A DNA stretch of 64,000 bases, taken from the NCBI RefSeq assembly GCF_900176535.1, contig NZ_FWXT01000004.1, forward strand, positions 1-64,000, in the 5' to 3' direction. Both the position numbers and the translations under genes were made by a program. Source of the stretch: Pedobacter africanus (lineage in GTDB: Bacteria; Bacteroidota; Bacteroidia; Sphingobacteriales; Sphingobacteriaceae). This document shows, one piece after another, positions 9,416-18,042 of the stretch. How positions within the stretch are numbered: position 1 is the first letter of the stretch; each line of letters begins with the position of its first letter. The notes beneath the pieces were generated by a model, which made no database searches, was not told the origin of the DNA, and saw only the letters and a program-made list of their open reading frames with translations.

Positions 9416-10128
9416 TATTTCCCTGGCTCCTCTAATAGATCAATAAATTCAATCGCATCAGTTTCCATTCTCAATATGATGCGTTCAACCATCATGTTTA
9501 AGATATGATATAAAACATAGGCAATGATACCAATAATCAGTCCTGTTGCAGAAGTGATCATCTTAGTATACAAACCACCGGATATGGTGCCAATTTCAAT
9601 AGCTCCTTTGATAGAAACATCGTGAAAAATGGTAATTACACCAATGATTGTTCCTACGAAACCAAGCATTGGGGCTATACCAGCAATGATACCGAGGATG
9701 CCAATGTTCTTTTCAAGTTTGGAAACCTCCAGCTTGCCATTATTTTCAATGGCTGCTTCGATATCTTTAATTGGCCTGCCTATACGTTTTAAGCCTTTTT
9801 CCAGCATTCTGGCCAGTGGAGAATTGTTATTTCTGCACAGGGCAATAGCATTTTCCAGTCTTCCTTCATGTATATACTGTTTGATTTGCAGCATCAGATT
9901 AGATTCAGTTTTGGATGCTTTACGGATGGTCAGGTATCTTTCCACAAATATAACCAGACCAAGGAAGGCCAGGAAAGCAAGCGGAAGCATAACCCACCCA
10001 CCCTTAAATAAAAGGTCTATAAAGTGTAATTCAGGTGGGGCGGGGGTAATTGCCGGGTTCAGCGCATTTGCGGTATCGGTAAGTTGGGTAATGGTATCAG
10101 CGGCACTTTGAATTAATGCGATCATCAT
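9415..10128 (-). CDS. exbB: ExbB/TolQ-type proton channel protein
   Basis: This 237-aa inner-membrane protein has three helices (about residues 44-66, 141-165 and 182-208) and the MotA/TolQ/ExbB domain, including the conserved GTIIGVITIF and GLYTKMITSATGL segments. It forms the stator pentamer that conducts protons with ExbD. The gene starts two bases after the HU/SPOR gene stop, and two adjacent ATG codons are possible starts. The association with a SPOR protein and a TPR protein suggests a Tol-like cell-envelope role over nutrient import, but this is inference. Confidence 0.92.
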   Translation of the reverse strand: MMIALIQSAADTITQLTDTANALNPAITPAPPELHFIDLLFKGGWVMLPLAFLAFLGLVIFVERYLTIRKASKTESNLMLQIKQYIHEGRLENAIALCRNNNSPLARMLEKGLKRIGRPIKDIEAAIENNGKLEVSKLEKNIGILGIIAGIAPMLGFVGTIIGVITIFHDVSIKGAIEIGTISGGLYTKMITSATGLIIGIIAYVLYHILNMMVERIILRMETDAIEFIDLLEEPGK

Positions 10129-10130
10129 AA

Positions 10131-11489
10131 TTATTTAGGATTGTTTGTGTGTCTAATTGGTGTAACGTAAATTCCCGGAATTTTTGTACTCTTCTTGAGG
10201 ATTTCCAGTTGTTTATTGGCGGTTTCCATATCAGCAAATGAACCTATGCTGATTTTGATCCTTTTGCCGGGCATTTTAGCAATAGTTGCCGGAATTCCCC
10301 GCTGTTTCATGTCTGAAAGAAAGCGGTCTGCCTCTCTTTTATTGAGCAATGAAGCTGCAATAATGTCGTAAGAAACTATATTGCCGGAAGGCCTTTCTAC
10401 AGCTTTGGCTGTTGTTAACGAATCTTTGACAGAATCGGCCGCAAGTATGGCTTTTTCATTACTTTTCCTGATGCTGTCTGCCTGTGCTATAGAATCAAGT
10501 TTATGCTGGTCATTCTGCTTTATTGTCTGAACGATGTCCTGATTCGGGGTCTTTTCTTTTATAACCGCAGCACCAGTGAACAGTTCTGGCTTCAATGCAT
10601 AGGTAATTCCCGCAATGGCGGCTACTGTCAGCAATGCTAGGAGCACTTTCAAATAAACAGGCATACCTGTTTTGTTTTCTTCGGTGTAATCAAGGGTAAA
10701 AGAAGAGGTGGCAGCTGCAGGAGCAGATTCTTCTTCAGTTAAACCTTCTGGTGTTTCTATTACAGGGACCTGTCGCACTACGGGGTCCTGAACCGGAGCA
10801 CTTACTTCAGCTATTTCTTCATATACCTCTTGCTCGTCCTCTTTTATCGGTTCATTTATGCCAGGGTCTTCTGTACTATCCAGGTGAGCGATCAGCAGAT
10901 CGTCAATTTCTTCTACGCCATCCCGCAAATCTGCATTGTTATTCTCCAGTTCAAGTTGTTCCTGGCTTAGCTGAGGCTCATCCTCAATAGTAAGGTTTTT
11001 TCCTTCAGCCACCAACTCATTTTCAGTTGATGCATCTGAAACTATTAAAGGCTCTTTTTCAGTTTTTGTTTCAATGTTTGAAACCAGATCTTCCTTTAAA
11101 GGCGGTAAACCGTAAAAGTCGAAGCCAAAATTCTGCTCCTGTTTAGGAATGAAAGTTATACTGCCCGTTGAGGTAGAGAAAGTACCCAGGTCGCCAAAGT
11201 CTGATTCCTGCTGGTTGGAAAGTTCGTCCAGAATATTCTCTGAAAACTGCTCAACAAAATAATTAGCCGCATCTTTTGAGATATTTCTTTTTTTACTGAT
11301 CAGGTCGGTGAGCAATTCCTGTTCCTTCAGGTCCGATGTAAAACTCAGTGTATAACTTGGCGGCAGAAACGAATGCGTTTCTGTATCATACCTCCCCGGA
11401 GATTTCCTTTTATAAATAGTTCCCAAACCGGGAATTCCCACTTCTTTATGGTTTTTTATAAGTGTAGAAAGGTATGATAAGATATCCAT
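10131..11489 (-). CDS. HU-CCDC81/SPOR single-pass membrane protein
   Basis: This 452-aa protein has an unusual layout. Residues about 1-55 and 56-130 match the two tandem HU-type domains of the Bacteroidota HU-CCDC81 family (VGIPGLGTIYKR, then DFGDLGTF). Residues about 130-275 form an acidic Glu/Asp-rich linker. A single membrane helix spans about 278-299. A Lys/Ala/Asp-rich periplasmic stretch follows, and a SPOR domain closes the protein (about 372-446). SPOR domains bind denuded septal peptidoglycan. HU domains usually bind DNA. The gene lies directly before exbB with a one-codon gap, inside an operon for a trans-envelope motor. It may link nucleoid and division septum. DNA binding is not demonstrated. 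Confidence 0.85.
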   Translation of the reverse strand: MDILSYLSTLIKNHKEVGIPGLGTIYKRKSPGRYDTETHSFLPPSYTLSFTSDLKEQELLTDLISKKRNISKDAANYFVEQFSENILDELSNQQESDFGDLGTFSTSTGSITFIPKQEQNFGFDFYGLPPLKEDLVSNIETKTEKEPLIVSDASTENELVAEGKNLTIEDEPQLSQEQLELENNNADLRDGVEEIDDLLIAHLDSTEDPGINEPIKEDEQEVYEEIAEVSAPVQDPVVRQVPVIETPEGLTEEESAPAAATSSFTLDYTEENKTGMPVYLKVLLALLTVAAIAGITYALKPELFTGAAVIKEKTPNQDIVQTIKQNDQHKLDSIAQADSIRKSNEKAILAADSVKDSLTTAKAVERPSGNIVSYDIIAASLLNKREADRFLSDMKQRGIPATIAKMPGKRIKISIGSFADMETANKQLEILKKSTKIPGIYVTPIRHTNNPK

Positions 11490-11545
11490 TCTGGTAAAAA
11501 TAAAATTTTAATTCCGTATCAACCAATTATTAATTAAATAAGGGC

Positions 11546-13249
11546 CTAGAACGAGTAGGTCAGGCCTCCAAATATATTCATCCCAATTGCCTCATAATGC
11601 AGGTATCTGCTGTACTTGGTGTTCAGCAGGTTATTAGCTTTGGCAAATACGGAGAATTTGTTGTTGATCTTATAGCTGGCACCGGCGCCAAGGTCTACGA
11701 AACCCTTCATGGTTACAATTCTTTCATTGGCCAGGTCTGGTGCAAGGTAAGGATTGGCAGGGGCTGCCAGGTAAATTTTTGCTTTGCTATCGCCCTGTAT
11801 TGCAACAGCTGCATTTAAAGTCAGCTGCTTGTTGATGGCATACATCAGATCAGAGCTTACACGCATTTGTGGTTTGAACCAGCTTTGGCTTTCAGCTGCA
11901 GGTTTGTAATCTTCCAGGTTTAGTTTTCCGGTCCATTTTAGGGCGTCACTTACCTGTACCGATATTTCGCCTTCAAGGCCAAGCAATTTCATAGTCCCGA
12001 AATCATAGATCACATCAAACTTATTAAAGCTATCGAAGCTATTGACGAATAGCGGCATATCTTCGATACGTTTGTGGTAGAATCTGGCTTTATACCCAAA
12101 ACCAGGTCCCCCTGTTCCTTTAATACCTCCACTGATGCTTAGTTTTTCTATGGAGTTTTTGATGGCTATATTGTTGTTCAGGAAAGGGTTGTCGTCCGTA
12201 AACTGTTTCAGAGCACTGCGGTTTACATCTCCTTTTACTTCTCCAAAGATCTGCAGATAATCAGGGATCAGGGTAAAGTCTGCTGTCACTGCCGGGAATA
12301 TCCTACCCGATGATTCGGTTCCAAATTGCTGAACAAAATTAATTCCTGCGGTAATTTTAACACCACTGGCCTGCAGTCTGATATAAGGGTTTAACCTTAG
12401 TAAATTGTTGCCGACGTCTACAAGCTTATCTTTAGTGCTGCCAAACTCAACTGCAGCGGCCAGGCCCAGGTTAAAGCTGCTGATCCTTTTGTTCACATAA
12501 CCATTCAATACGATTGAACTTTCTTTGGCATCGAATCTATTGTTCCACAGGTACCCATTTAGTTTAGCTGCGTAGCTAAAGGCATCAGGATCCTCCGTGA
12601 ATTTATTAACCAGTTCGCCCTCTGCTTCGATAAAATTGAAGGCCTGCTGCTCCGGATTGGGATTTAAGGTTGGGTTGTCCTTGTCAATTCCGTAAAAATA
12701 CAGTCCGTTCCTCTGGTAATTTAAGCGCCCGCTCAAGGTCACCTGGTCGCCCATACTGCGCCCAAAAACACTCAGTTGCTGCTGGTTGGCAATTTGTTTA
12801 TTTAATGGGCCCGATTGGCCAAAGTGCCTGAAGAAAGCACCCGCCTGTAAGGCCTCATCACGCCCGGTGTTGATATAAGCTTCGGCCAGAATAGTTCCGG
12901 CAGAACCAAATCCGCCTTTCACATAATTGTTGATCAGCAGGGCCTCCTTTTCAGCAGCAAGTTGTTGTGCCTGCAGCTTATTGATATCGGAGTTTAATTC
13001 CAGTTTTCTGTCGGTGAGGTTGTAATTAAATTTTGCTTTGTAGGTTTTGATGTCATTTAAATCCGGACTTCTCCTCAGCTTCACCGCCTCTGCAAGAACC
13101 GGTTTATATGGTCGTACCACTTCAATTTCTTCCGTTACTGCTTTTTCTTCTGCTTTCTTCTCTGTGGTCTTCGGATCCTGGGCCTGTGCATTTAAAATCC
13201 CTGTGGTAACAAATAGAAGTGTGGTATATATAAATATGGTCAATCTCAT
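11546..13249 (-). CDS. Outer-membrane beta-barrel protein (TonB-receptor-like)
   Basis: This 567-aa protein has a signal peptide (about residues 1-23) and, after a short charged region, a conserved VVRPYKPVLAEA segment. Many alternating amphipathic strands follow, ending in an aromatic C-terminal residue (GGLTYSF), as in outer-membrane barrels. No clear plug domain is present, so it is shorter than a full TonB-dependent receptor. The late strands (KINNKFSVFAKANNLLNTKY) resemble the receptor barrel end. It lies between the TPR and HU/SPOR genes, 11 nt after the TPR stop. It is a natural outer-membrane partner for the ExbB/ExbD/TonB-like motor. Function is unknown. Confidence 0.75.
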   Translation of the reverse strand: MRLTIFIYTTLLFVTTGILNAQAQDPKTTEKKAEEKAVTEEIEVVRPYKPVLAEAVKLRRSPDLNDIKTYKAKFNYNLTDRKLELNSDINKLQAQQLAAEKEALLINNYVKGGFGSAGTILAEAYINTGRDEALQAGAFFRHFGQSGPLNKQIANQQQLSVFGRSMGDQVTLSGRLNYQRNGLYFYGIDKDNPTLNPNPEQQAFNFIEAEGELVNKFTEDPDAFSYAAKLNGYLWNNRFDAKESSIVLNGYVNKRISSFNLGLAAAVEFGSTKDKLVDVGNNLLRLNPYIRLQASGVKITAGINFVQQFGTESSGRIFPAVTADFTLIPDYLQIFGEVKGDVNRSALKQFTDDNPFLNNNIAIKNSIEKLSISGGIKGTGGPGFGYKARFYHKRIEDMPLFVNSFDSFNKFDVIYDFGTMKLLGLEGEISVQVSDALKWTGKLNLEDYKPAAESQSWFKPQMRVSSDLMYAINKQLTLNAAVAIQGDSKAKIYLAAPANPYLAPDLANERIVTMKGFVDLGAGASYKINNKFSVFAKANNLLNTKYSRYLHYEAIGMNIFGGLTYSF

Positions 13250-13260
13250 GTCTCTTAATC

Positions 13261-16200
13261 TTATTTAATTTTTTCTAATTTGGCTTTGGCGGTAGGTACG
13301 ATATCGTCTTTACCTTCATAATTGTCAATGATACTTAAGAGTGTGCTTTTTGCCTGCAGGTTATCTTTCAGGGCTACATAATTATCAGCCAGTAATATAA
13401 ATGCCTTTGCTACCCAATAATCATAAGATGGCATGTTATTGATCAGGTCAAAACAGGTTTTTGTTGATGTCTTATAATCTCTTTTTGCATACTGTACCGC
13501 GGCCAGGTTATATTTGGCTTCGGCAGCCGCAAGGGTTTTGGTTTTACTCACCACTGTGTTAAACGACTTAACAGCCTGGGTGGTATCGGCTTTCAGTAAA
13601 TAAGCTTTACCTGCATAGAGGTCTACACTGTTCTTTTCTTCTTCAGAAGCTTTATCCGATTCTTTAACCAGCTGCACGTATTTCAATACGTCATCGGGCA
13701 TATTTAGCTCACTGTAAGATTTTAACAGGTTATTCAGTGCATAAGTATAGTGTATTTTATAGTCGGCTGTAGTTTCCAGCCGTTTAAGATACACGATGGC
13801 CTCATTGTATTTTTTCTGGTCAAGGAAAAGCTTGGAGATGCTCACTAATGAACGTTCTGTATAGTCGCTTGTCCAGTCATTAAGGATATACTCATAGTCG
13901 GCGATGGCCTCATTAGGGCGCCCCAGTTTCACCAGTGATTCTGCCCTGATAAATTTCGCTTCTTTATCATGAATGGCTTTAGGGAATTTGTCAAAGTAAG
14001 CGTTTATAGCTTCAAAGGCACCTTTTGCATCACCTTTCAGGTACAGGTTGTTGGCACCCTGGAACAAAATATTGTCTTGCTCTGCATTGGAATAATTACC
14101 CAGAGGTGTAGTGCCCGCATAGTTAATAAAGCCTTGCGAATCGCCTTTGTCTACATAAATGTTTTTGATGGATTCCAGTGCCTGTTTGGCTTCTTCGGTA
14201 CTTGGGTAATCCCTGATCACTTTTTTAAACGACTCCAGGGCGGCATCGTCCTGATCCTGGTTGTATTGCACCAGACCAATGGTTACAAGGGCCCGGGGAA
14301 CATAACTGCTGTTCGGGTATTTACTTACCAGGCTAATCAGGTCAGACTTCGATTTGTCCAGTTCACCTTTATTGAAATAGGTATAAGCCATTTCAAAGCC
14401 TGCGTCGTCCGCATAGTTAGAATTCGGGAACTGTTTCAAAAGGTTCTGCATGGTATTGATCTTGGCATCATTTTGATTTTCCAATCCTTGTATCATTCCC
14501 CGTTGAAACAAGGCGTAATCTTCTCCGGTAGCTTTGCTGTCAATGATCCTGTTGTAATTAACGAGGGCATTTCCATAACTTTTATTTACAAAATAGGAAT
14601 CAGCAAGCCTGATGGTTGCATCGTTTATGGTCTTCTGATCTTTATCGTTACCTTTTAAAAAGCGTTCAAAATAAGCAGCAGCTTTTCCATATTTCTCATC
14701 TTCAAATGCAGAATAGGCCAGGGCGTAATTAGCGAAATTGTATACGCCGGTTTTGCTGGCACCTGGCATATCCAGAAAGGTTTCAAAGTGTTTTACTGCT
14801 TCACCAAATTTTCTAAGCTCATAACTGGCTTCAGCTTTCCAGTAAGTGCTTAATGCCAGTATTTCTTCATCTTCAGGAAACTTTTCTGAACGAAGGAACA
14901 TAGACAATGCATTAGGGAATGCCCTTTCATTATAAAATTCCAATCCCCTGAAATAAGTTACTTTTTGGTAGGCTTCACGCGCTTCGGGTGATTTGCTTTG
15001 AATAGGTTCAAGTATATCAATTGCTGCCTGATAGTTTTTACTGGTCAGGAGGATCTCACCAAGTAAGGTTTTAGCTTCGTTTACTTTGCGTGAAGAAGGG
15101 AATTGTTTAAGGAAGTTTTGTGTGGCCTCCAATGCCTGCTGGTTAAATTCGAGCTCGTAACTCAACCTGGCATAATTAATCCATGCTTCTTCCTGTACTA
15201 TTTTATCGAAGTCTAGCCTTGACGCCCTGAAAAATGCACTTCGGGCTTTTTCTTTGTTTTTTAGCTGCAGAAAGGAACGGCCAAGCGTGTACATTCCGCT
15301 TTGCAAGTATACATCATCGCTATCGAGTTTTTCCAGCACAGTAACAGACTCACTATATTTTTTCAATTCAAACAGGGAATAACCATACTGGTAGGTGAAC
15401 AGGTTATTTTTATTATTGGATTTATCTTTGGCATAGAATTCCCTGAAGTATTTTTCTGCATTTACATAATCAGATTTAGCAAAGTAAGAGGCCGCAATGA
15501 GGCTCAGCATCTCAGCCTCATAAAGTTGTTTAGAACTTTTTAGGATAGGAATTGCATAACTGATCACATCGTCATACCGCTCATCGAGATAGTACATTGA
15601 GGTTATGTAATAGGGGTAGCTGGCTTCATATGTTGGTGAGCCTTTCAGTTTTTCGAAATTGCTTAAAGCAGTTTTATATTCTTTGTTCAGGTAATTGATA
15701 TAGGCAAAATAATAGGTTGCACTTTCCTGAAAAGGTGAATTTTCTTTTTTTACTGTCTCAAATAATGGCTCAGCTTTTTCTATGTTTTTCAGTTCAAAGT
15801 AGGAATAACCCTGTTTAAACTGATATTCCAGTCGTTGTTTCCCGGAAAGGGTAGAAGGATCGGTTTTCTCGAACCACTCTAACGCTTTTTCATATTTTTT
15901 TTGTGCGAAATATGATTTGCCTACATGGAAATAAGCAAGCTTGGTATTTGGGTTCAGCGGATAATCTTTAATGAAATTCTGAAACAGGCTTTCAGCATCA
16001 TTATTACCCAATTCAAGTGCACAAACAGCAGCATAAAACTTTGCATTTTCTTTCAGCATAGACAGTTCTGCATTGCTTTCCTGTTGGGTGCCCGGCTTGT
16101 GCCTGATTTGTTCAACAAGCTTGAATTGCTGTGCAGCTGCAACATATTTCTCGTTGTCCAGCAGCTCCAGACCACTTTGGTAATTCTTGTTCAGGTTAAC

Positions 16201-16278
16201 CAGTACGCTTGTTTGTGCATAACCAGCCGTAAAGCCACCTGCTAGCAGTAGCGGAATAAAAAAGTATTTTTTTGACAT
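13261..16278 (-). CDS. Large periplasmic TPR protein
   Basis: This 1005-aa protein has a signal peptide (about residues 1-21, cleavage after GYA) and tetratricopeptide repeats over nearly its full length. Examples are AYFHVGKSYFAQKKYEKALEWF and the repeated 'P-N-S-Y/A-x-x-A' type turns seen in YbgF/CpoB-like repeats. It is probably a periplasmic scaffold. It opens the six-gene envelope operon, which recalls the TPR protein CpoB (YbgF) encoded with the Tol-Pal system of proteobacteria. That analogy is inference, since no sequence identity was measured. No catalytic motif is seen. Confidence 0.8.
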   Translation of the reverse strand: MSKKYFFIPLLLAGGFTAGYAQTSVLVNLNKNYQSGLELLDNEKYVAAAQQFKLVEQIRHKPGTQQESNAELSMLKENAKFYAAVCALELGNNDAESLFQNFIKDYPLNPNTKLAYFHVGKSYFAQKKYEKALEWFEKTDPSTLSGKQRLEYQFKQGYSYFELKNIEKAEPLFETVKKENSPFQESATYYFAYINYLNKEYKTALSNFEKLKGSPTYEASYPYYITSMYYLDERYDDVISYAIPILKSSKQLYEAEMLSLIAASYFAKSDYVNAEKYFREFYAKDKSNNKNNLFTYQYGYSLFELKKYSESVTVLEKLDSDDVYLQSGMYTLGRSFLQLKNKEKARSAFFRASRLDFDKIVQEEAWINYARLSYELEFNQQALEATQNFLKQFPSSRKVNEAKTLLGEILLTSKNYQAAIDILEPIQSKSPEAREAYQKVTYFRGLEFYNERAFPNALSMFLRSEKFPEDEEILALSTYWKAEASYELRKFGEAVKHFETFLDMPGASKTGVYNFANYALAYSAFEDEKYGKAAAYFERFLKGNDKDQKTINDATIRLADSYFVNKSYGNALVNYNRIIDSKATGEDYALFQRGMIQGLENQNDAKINTMQNLLKQFPNSNYADDAGFEMAYTYFNKGELDKSKSDLISLVSKYPNSSYVPRALVTIGLVQYNQDQDDAALESFKKVIRDYPSTEEAKQALESIKNIYVDKGDSQGFINYAGTTPLGNYSNAEQDNILFQGANNLYLKGDAKGAFEAINAYFDKFPKAIHDKEAKFIRAESLVKLGRPNEAIADYEYILNDWTSDYTERSLVSISKLFLDQKKYNEAIVYLKRLETTADYKIHYTYALNNLLKSYSELNMPDDVLKYVQLVKESDKASEEEKNSVDLYAGKAYLLKADTTQAVKSFNTVVSKTKTLAAAEAKYNLAAVQYAKRDYKTSTKTCFDLINNMPSYDYWVAKAFILLADNYVALKDNLQAKSTLLSIIDNYEGKDDIVPTAKAKLEKIK

Positions 16279-16448
16279 CTGATTTCAAATATGGTTGGTA
16301 CTAATATAGATATAGTATCGGGTCTTATTAACATAAGAAATTAACATGTGTTGATAACACAGGTTTAACGATTATAAAAGAAAGTTCGTATTACTGCTGG
16401 TAAATAATATCCCGGATATATTTTATTTTGAGGTGCTGCTGCCGATTT

Positions 16449-17381
16449 TTAGTCGTTCTGTGCGGCCAGAAGGTACAGTACAGCCATGCGCACAGCTACT
16501 CCATTTTCTACCTGTTCAAGGATAATAGATTGCTTGCTATCGGCCACATCACTGGTGATCTCAACGCCACGGTTTATCGGACCAGGATGCATAATGATGA
16601 TCTCTTTATCGAGATTGTCGAGTATTTGTTTGTTCAGCCCGTACATCATGGCATATTCCCTTAATGAAGGGAAATATTTGATGTCCTGGCGTTCCAGCTG
16701 TATGCGGAGCATATTGGCCACATCGCACCAGTTCAGGGCTTTGATCAGGTCGTGCTCAACTTTTACGCCCAGGCTTGCCATATATTTGGGTATTAATGTA
16801 GTAGGTCCGCAAACCATTACTTCGGCGCCTAGTTTTTGCAGGCACAGGATATTGGATATGGCAACCCTTGAATGAAGGATGTCGCCAACAATTACAACTT
16901 TCTTACCTGAAACATCACCAAGTTTCTGACGGATAGAAAAAGCATCCAGCAAGGCTTGAGTAGGATGTTCATGTGCCCCATCGCCCGCATTTACAATCTG
17001 GGCTTTGATGTGCTTGCTTAAAAACTGTCCGGCACCTGCGTAAGGGTGACGCATCACTACCATATCTACTTTCATGGCCAGGATGTTGTTTACTGTATCG
17101 ATCAGTGTTTCACCTTTACTCACTGAGGACGAAGATGCTGCAAAATTAACAACATCGGCCGAAAGCCTTTTCTCCGCAAGTTCAAAAGAGAGTTTGGTGC
17201 GTGTAGAATTTTCAAAAAATATATTGGCAATGGTGATGTCTCTTAATGAGGGCACCCTTTTTATGGGCCTGTTAATTACATCTTTAAAATTATCTGCAGT
17301 CTCGAAGATCAGCTCAATATCATTCCGGTTAATGTCTTTGATACCTAAGAGATGTCGGGTTGATAATTTTTCTACTGCCAT
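16449..17381 (-). CDS. pyrB: Aspartate carbamoyltransferase, catalytic chain
   Basis: This 310-aa cytoplasmic enzyme makes carbamoyl-aspartate from carbamoyl phosphate and aspartate, the committed step of pyrimidine synthesis. The carbamoyl phosphate motif FFENSTRTKLSFE and the HPTQALLDAFS motif are intact. The length is normal for PyrB. It starts one base after the pyrR stop, so the two form a pyrR-pyrB operon. No pyrI regulatory-chain gene is next to it. Confidence 0.95.
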   Translation of the reverse strand: MAVEKLSTRHLLGIKDINRNDIELIFETADNFKDVINRPIKRVPSLRDITIANIFFENSTRTKLSFELAEKRLSADVVNFAASSSSVSKGETLIDTVNNILAMKVDMVVMRHPYAGAGQFLSKHIKAQIVNAGDGAHEHPTQALLDAFSIRQKLGDVSGKKVVIVGDILHSRVAISNILCLQKLGAEVMVCGPTTLIPKYMASLGVKVEHDLIKALNWCDVANMLRIQLERQDIKYFPSLREYAMMYGLNKQILDNLDKEIIIMHPGPINRGVEITSDVADSKQSIILEQVENGVAVRMAVLYLLAAQND

Positions 17382-17382
17382 A

Positions 17383-17931
17383 TTATTTATTGCTTTCTGA
17401 TATTAAGATAACTTTGTCCTCTCCTTCGGTCTCTTTCCAGCTTACCCTTACCATTTGTGAGTTCAGACTGTCTACCTGATGGCCTATGTAATTCGGTTCT
17501 ATTGGTAATTGTCTCGAAAATCTCCGGTCAATTAATACCATAAGCTCTACTTTTGCAGGCCGCCCATAAGCCAGTAAGGCATCCATCGCAGCCCTTATGG
17601 TACGCCCTGTCCACAATACGTCGTCTATCAAGATAACATTTTTGCCTTCTATAATGAAGTCGATCGTATTGCTGCTTGCAGATACCAACCCGTCTTTTCT
17701 TCTGAAATCATCGCGGAAAAAAGTAATGTCAAGATTTCCTTTTTGAATGGTACTCTTTTTAAGTACCTGTAAAAGTTCATGTTTTACTCTATCGGCAAAG
17801 TAACTGCCACGTGGCTGTATGCCAATTAAAACAGTATTTGAAAAATCGTTGTGGTTCTCAATTAATTGATGACAAAGTCGCTTAATTGTGATCTGGAATT
17901 TTTGACCGTCTAGCAGGGTTCTTTTTTGCAT
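17383..17931 (-). CDS. pyrR: PyrR-type regulator / uracil phosphoribosyltransferase
   Basis: This 182-aa phosphoribosyltransferase-fold protein has the PRPP-binding loop VILIDDVLWTGRTIRAA. PyrR proteins bind pyrimidine mRNA leaders in Gram-positives and often have UPRTase activity. In Bacteroidota the RNA-binding role is less sure. The start at 17931 was chosen because a -33/-7 promoter (17948-17977) ends just before it and would overlap any upstream start. The leader is only about 10 nt, too short for a PyrR-type attenuator ahead of pyrR itself. Confidence 0.9.
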   Translation of the reverse strand: MQKRTLLDGQKFQITIKRLCHQLIENHNDFSNTVLIGIQPRGSYFADRVKHELLQVLKKSTIQKGNLDITFFRDDFRRKDGLVSASSNTIDFIIEGKNVILIDDVLWTGRTIRAAMDALLAYGRPAKVELMVLIDRRFSRQLPIEPNYIGHQVDSLNSQMVRVSWKETEGEDKVILISESNK

Positions 17932-17947
17932 TGACTTAAAGATTATG

Positions 17948-17977
17948 CAAATATAGCCAAAAAGTTGTAACCCCAAA
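17948..17977 (-). promoter_or_regulatory. Promoter of pyrR-pyrB
   Basis: On the minus strand TTTG (17977-17974), an 18-nt spacer and TATATTTG (17955-17948) match the Bacteroidota housekeeping promoter. Transcription should start about 7-8 nt further on, roughly 10 nt before pyrR. Confidence 0.75.
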
Positions 17978-18042
17978 TGTATAAAACAGGTTTAAATTGC
18001 AAAACGGAAAAATACATTTGTAGGTTATTGGGCTTAAATGCT

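Noticed and set aside
16347..16361. DnaA-box-like TTATCAACA inside a TGTGTT/AACACA palindrome
   Set aside because: It is a single site one base off the consensus, with no cluster, AT-rich unwinding region or origin genes nearby. Not enough for a replication origin.
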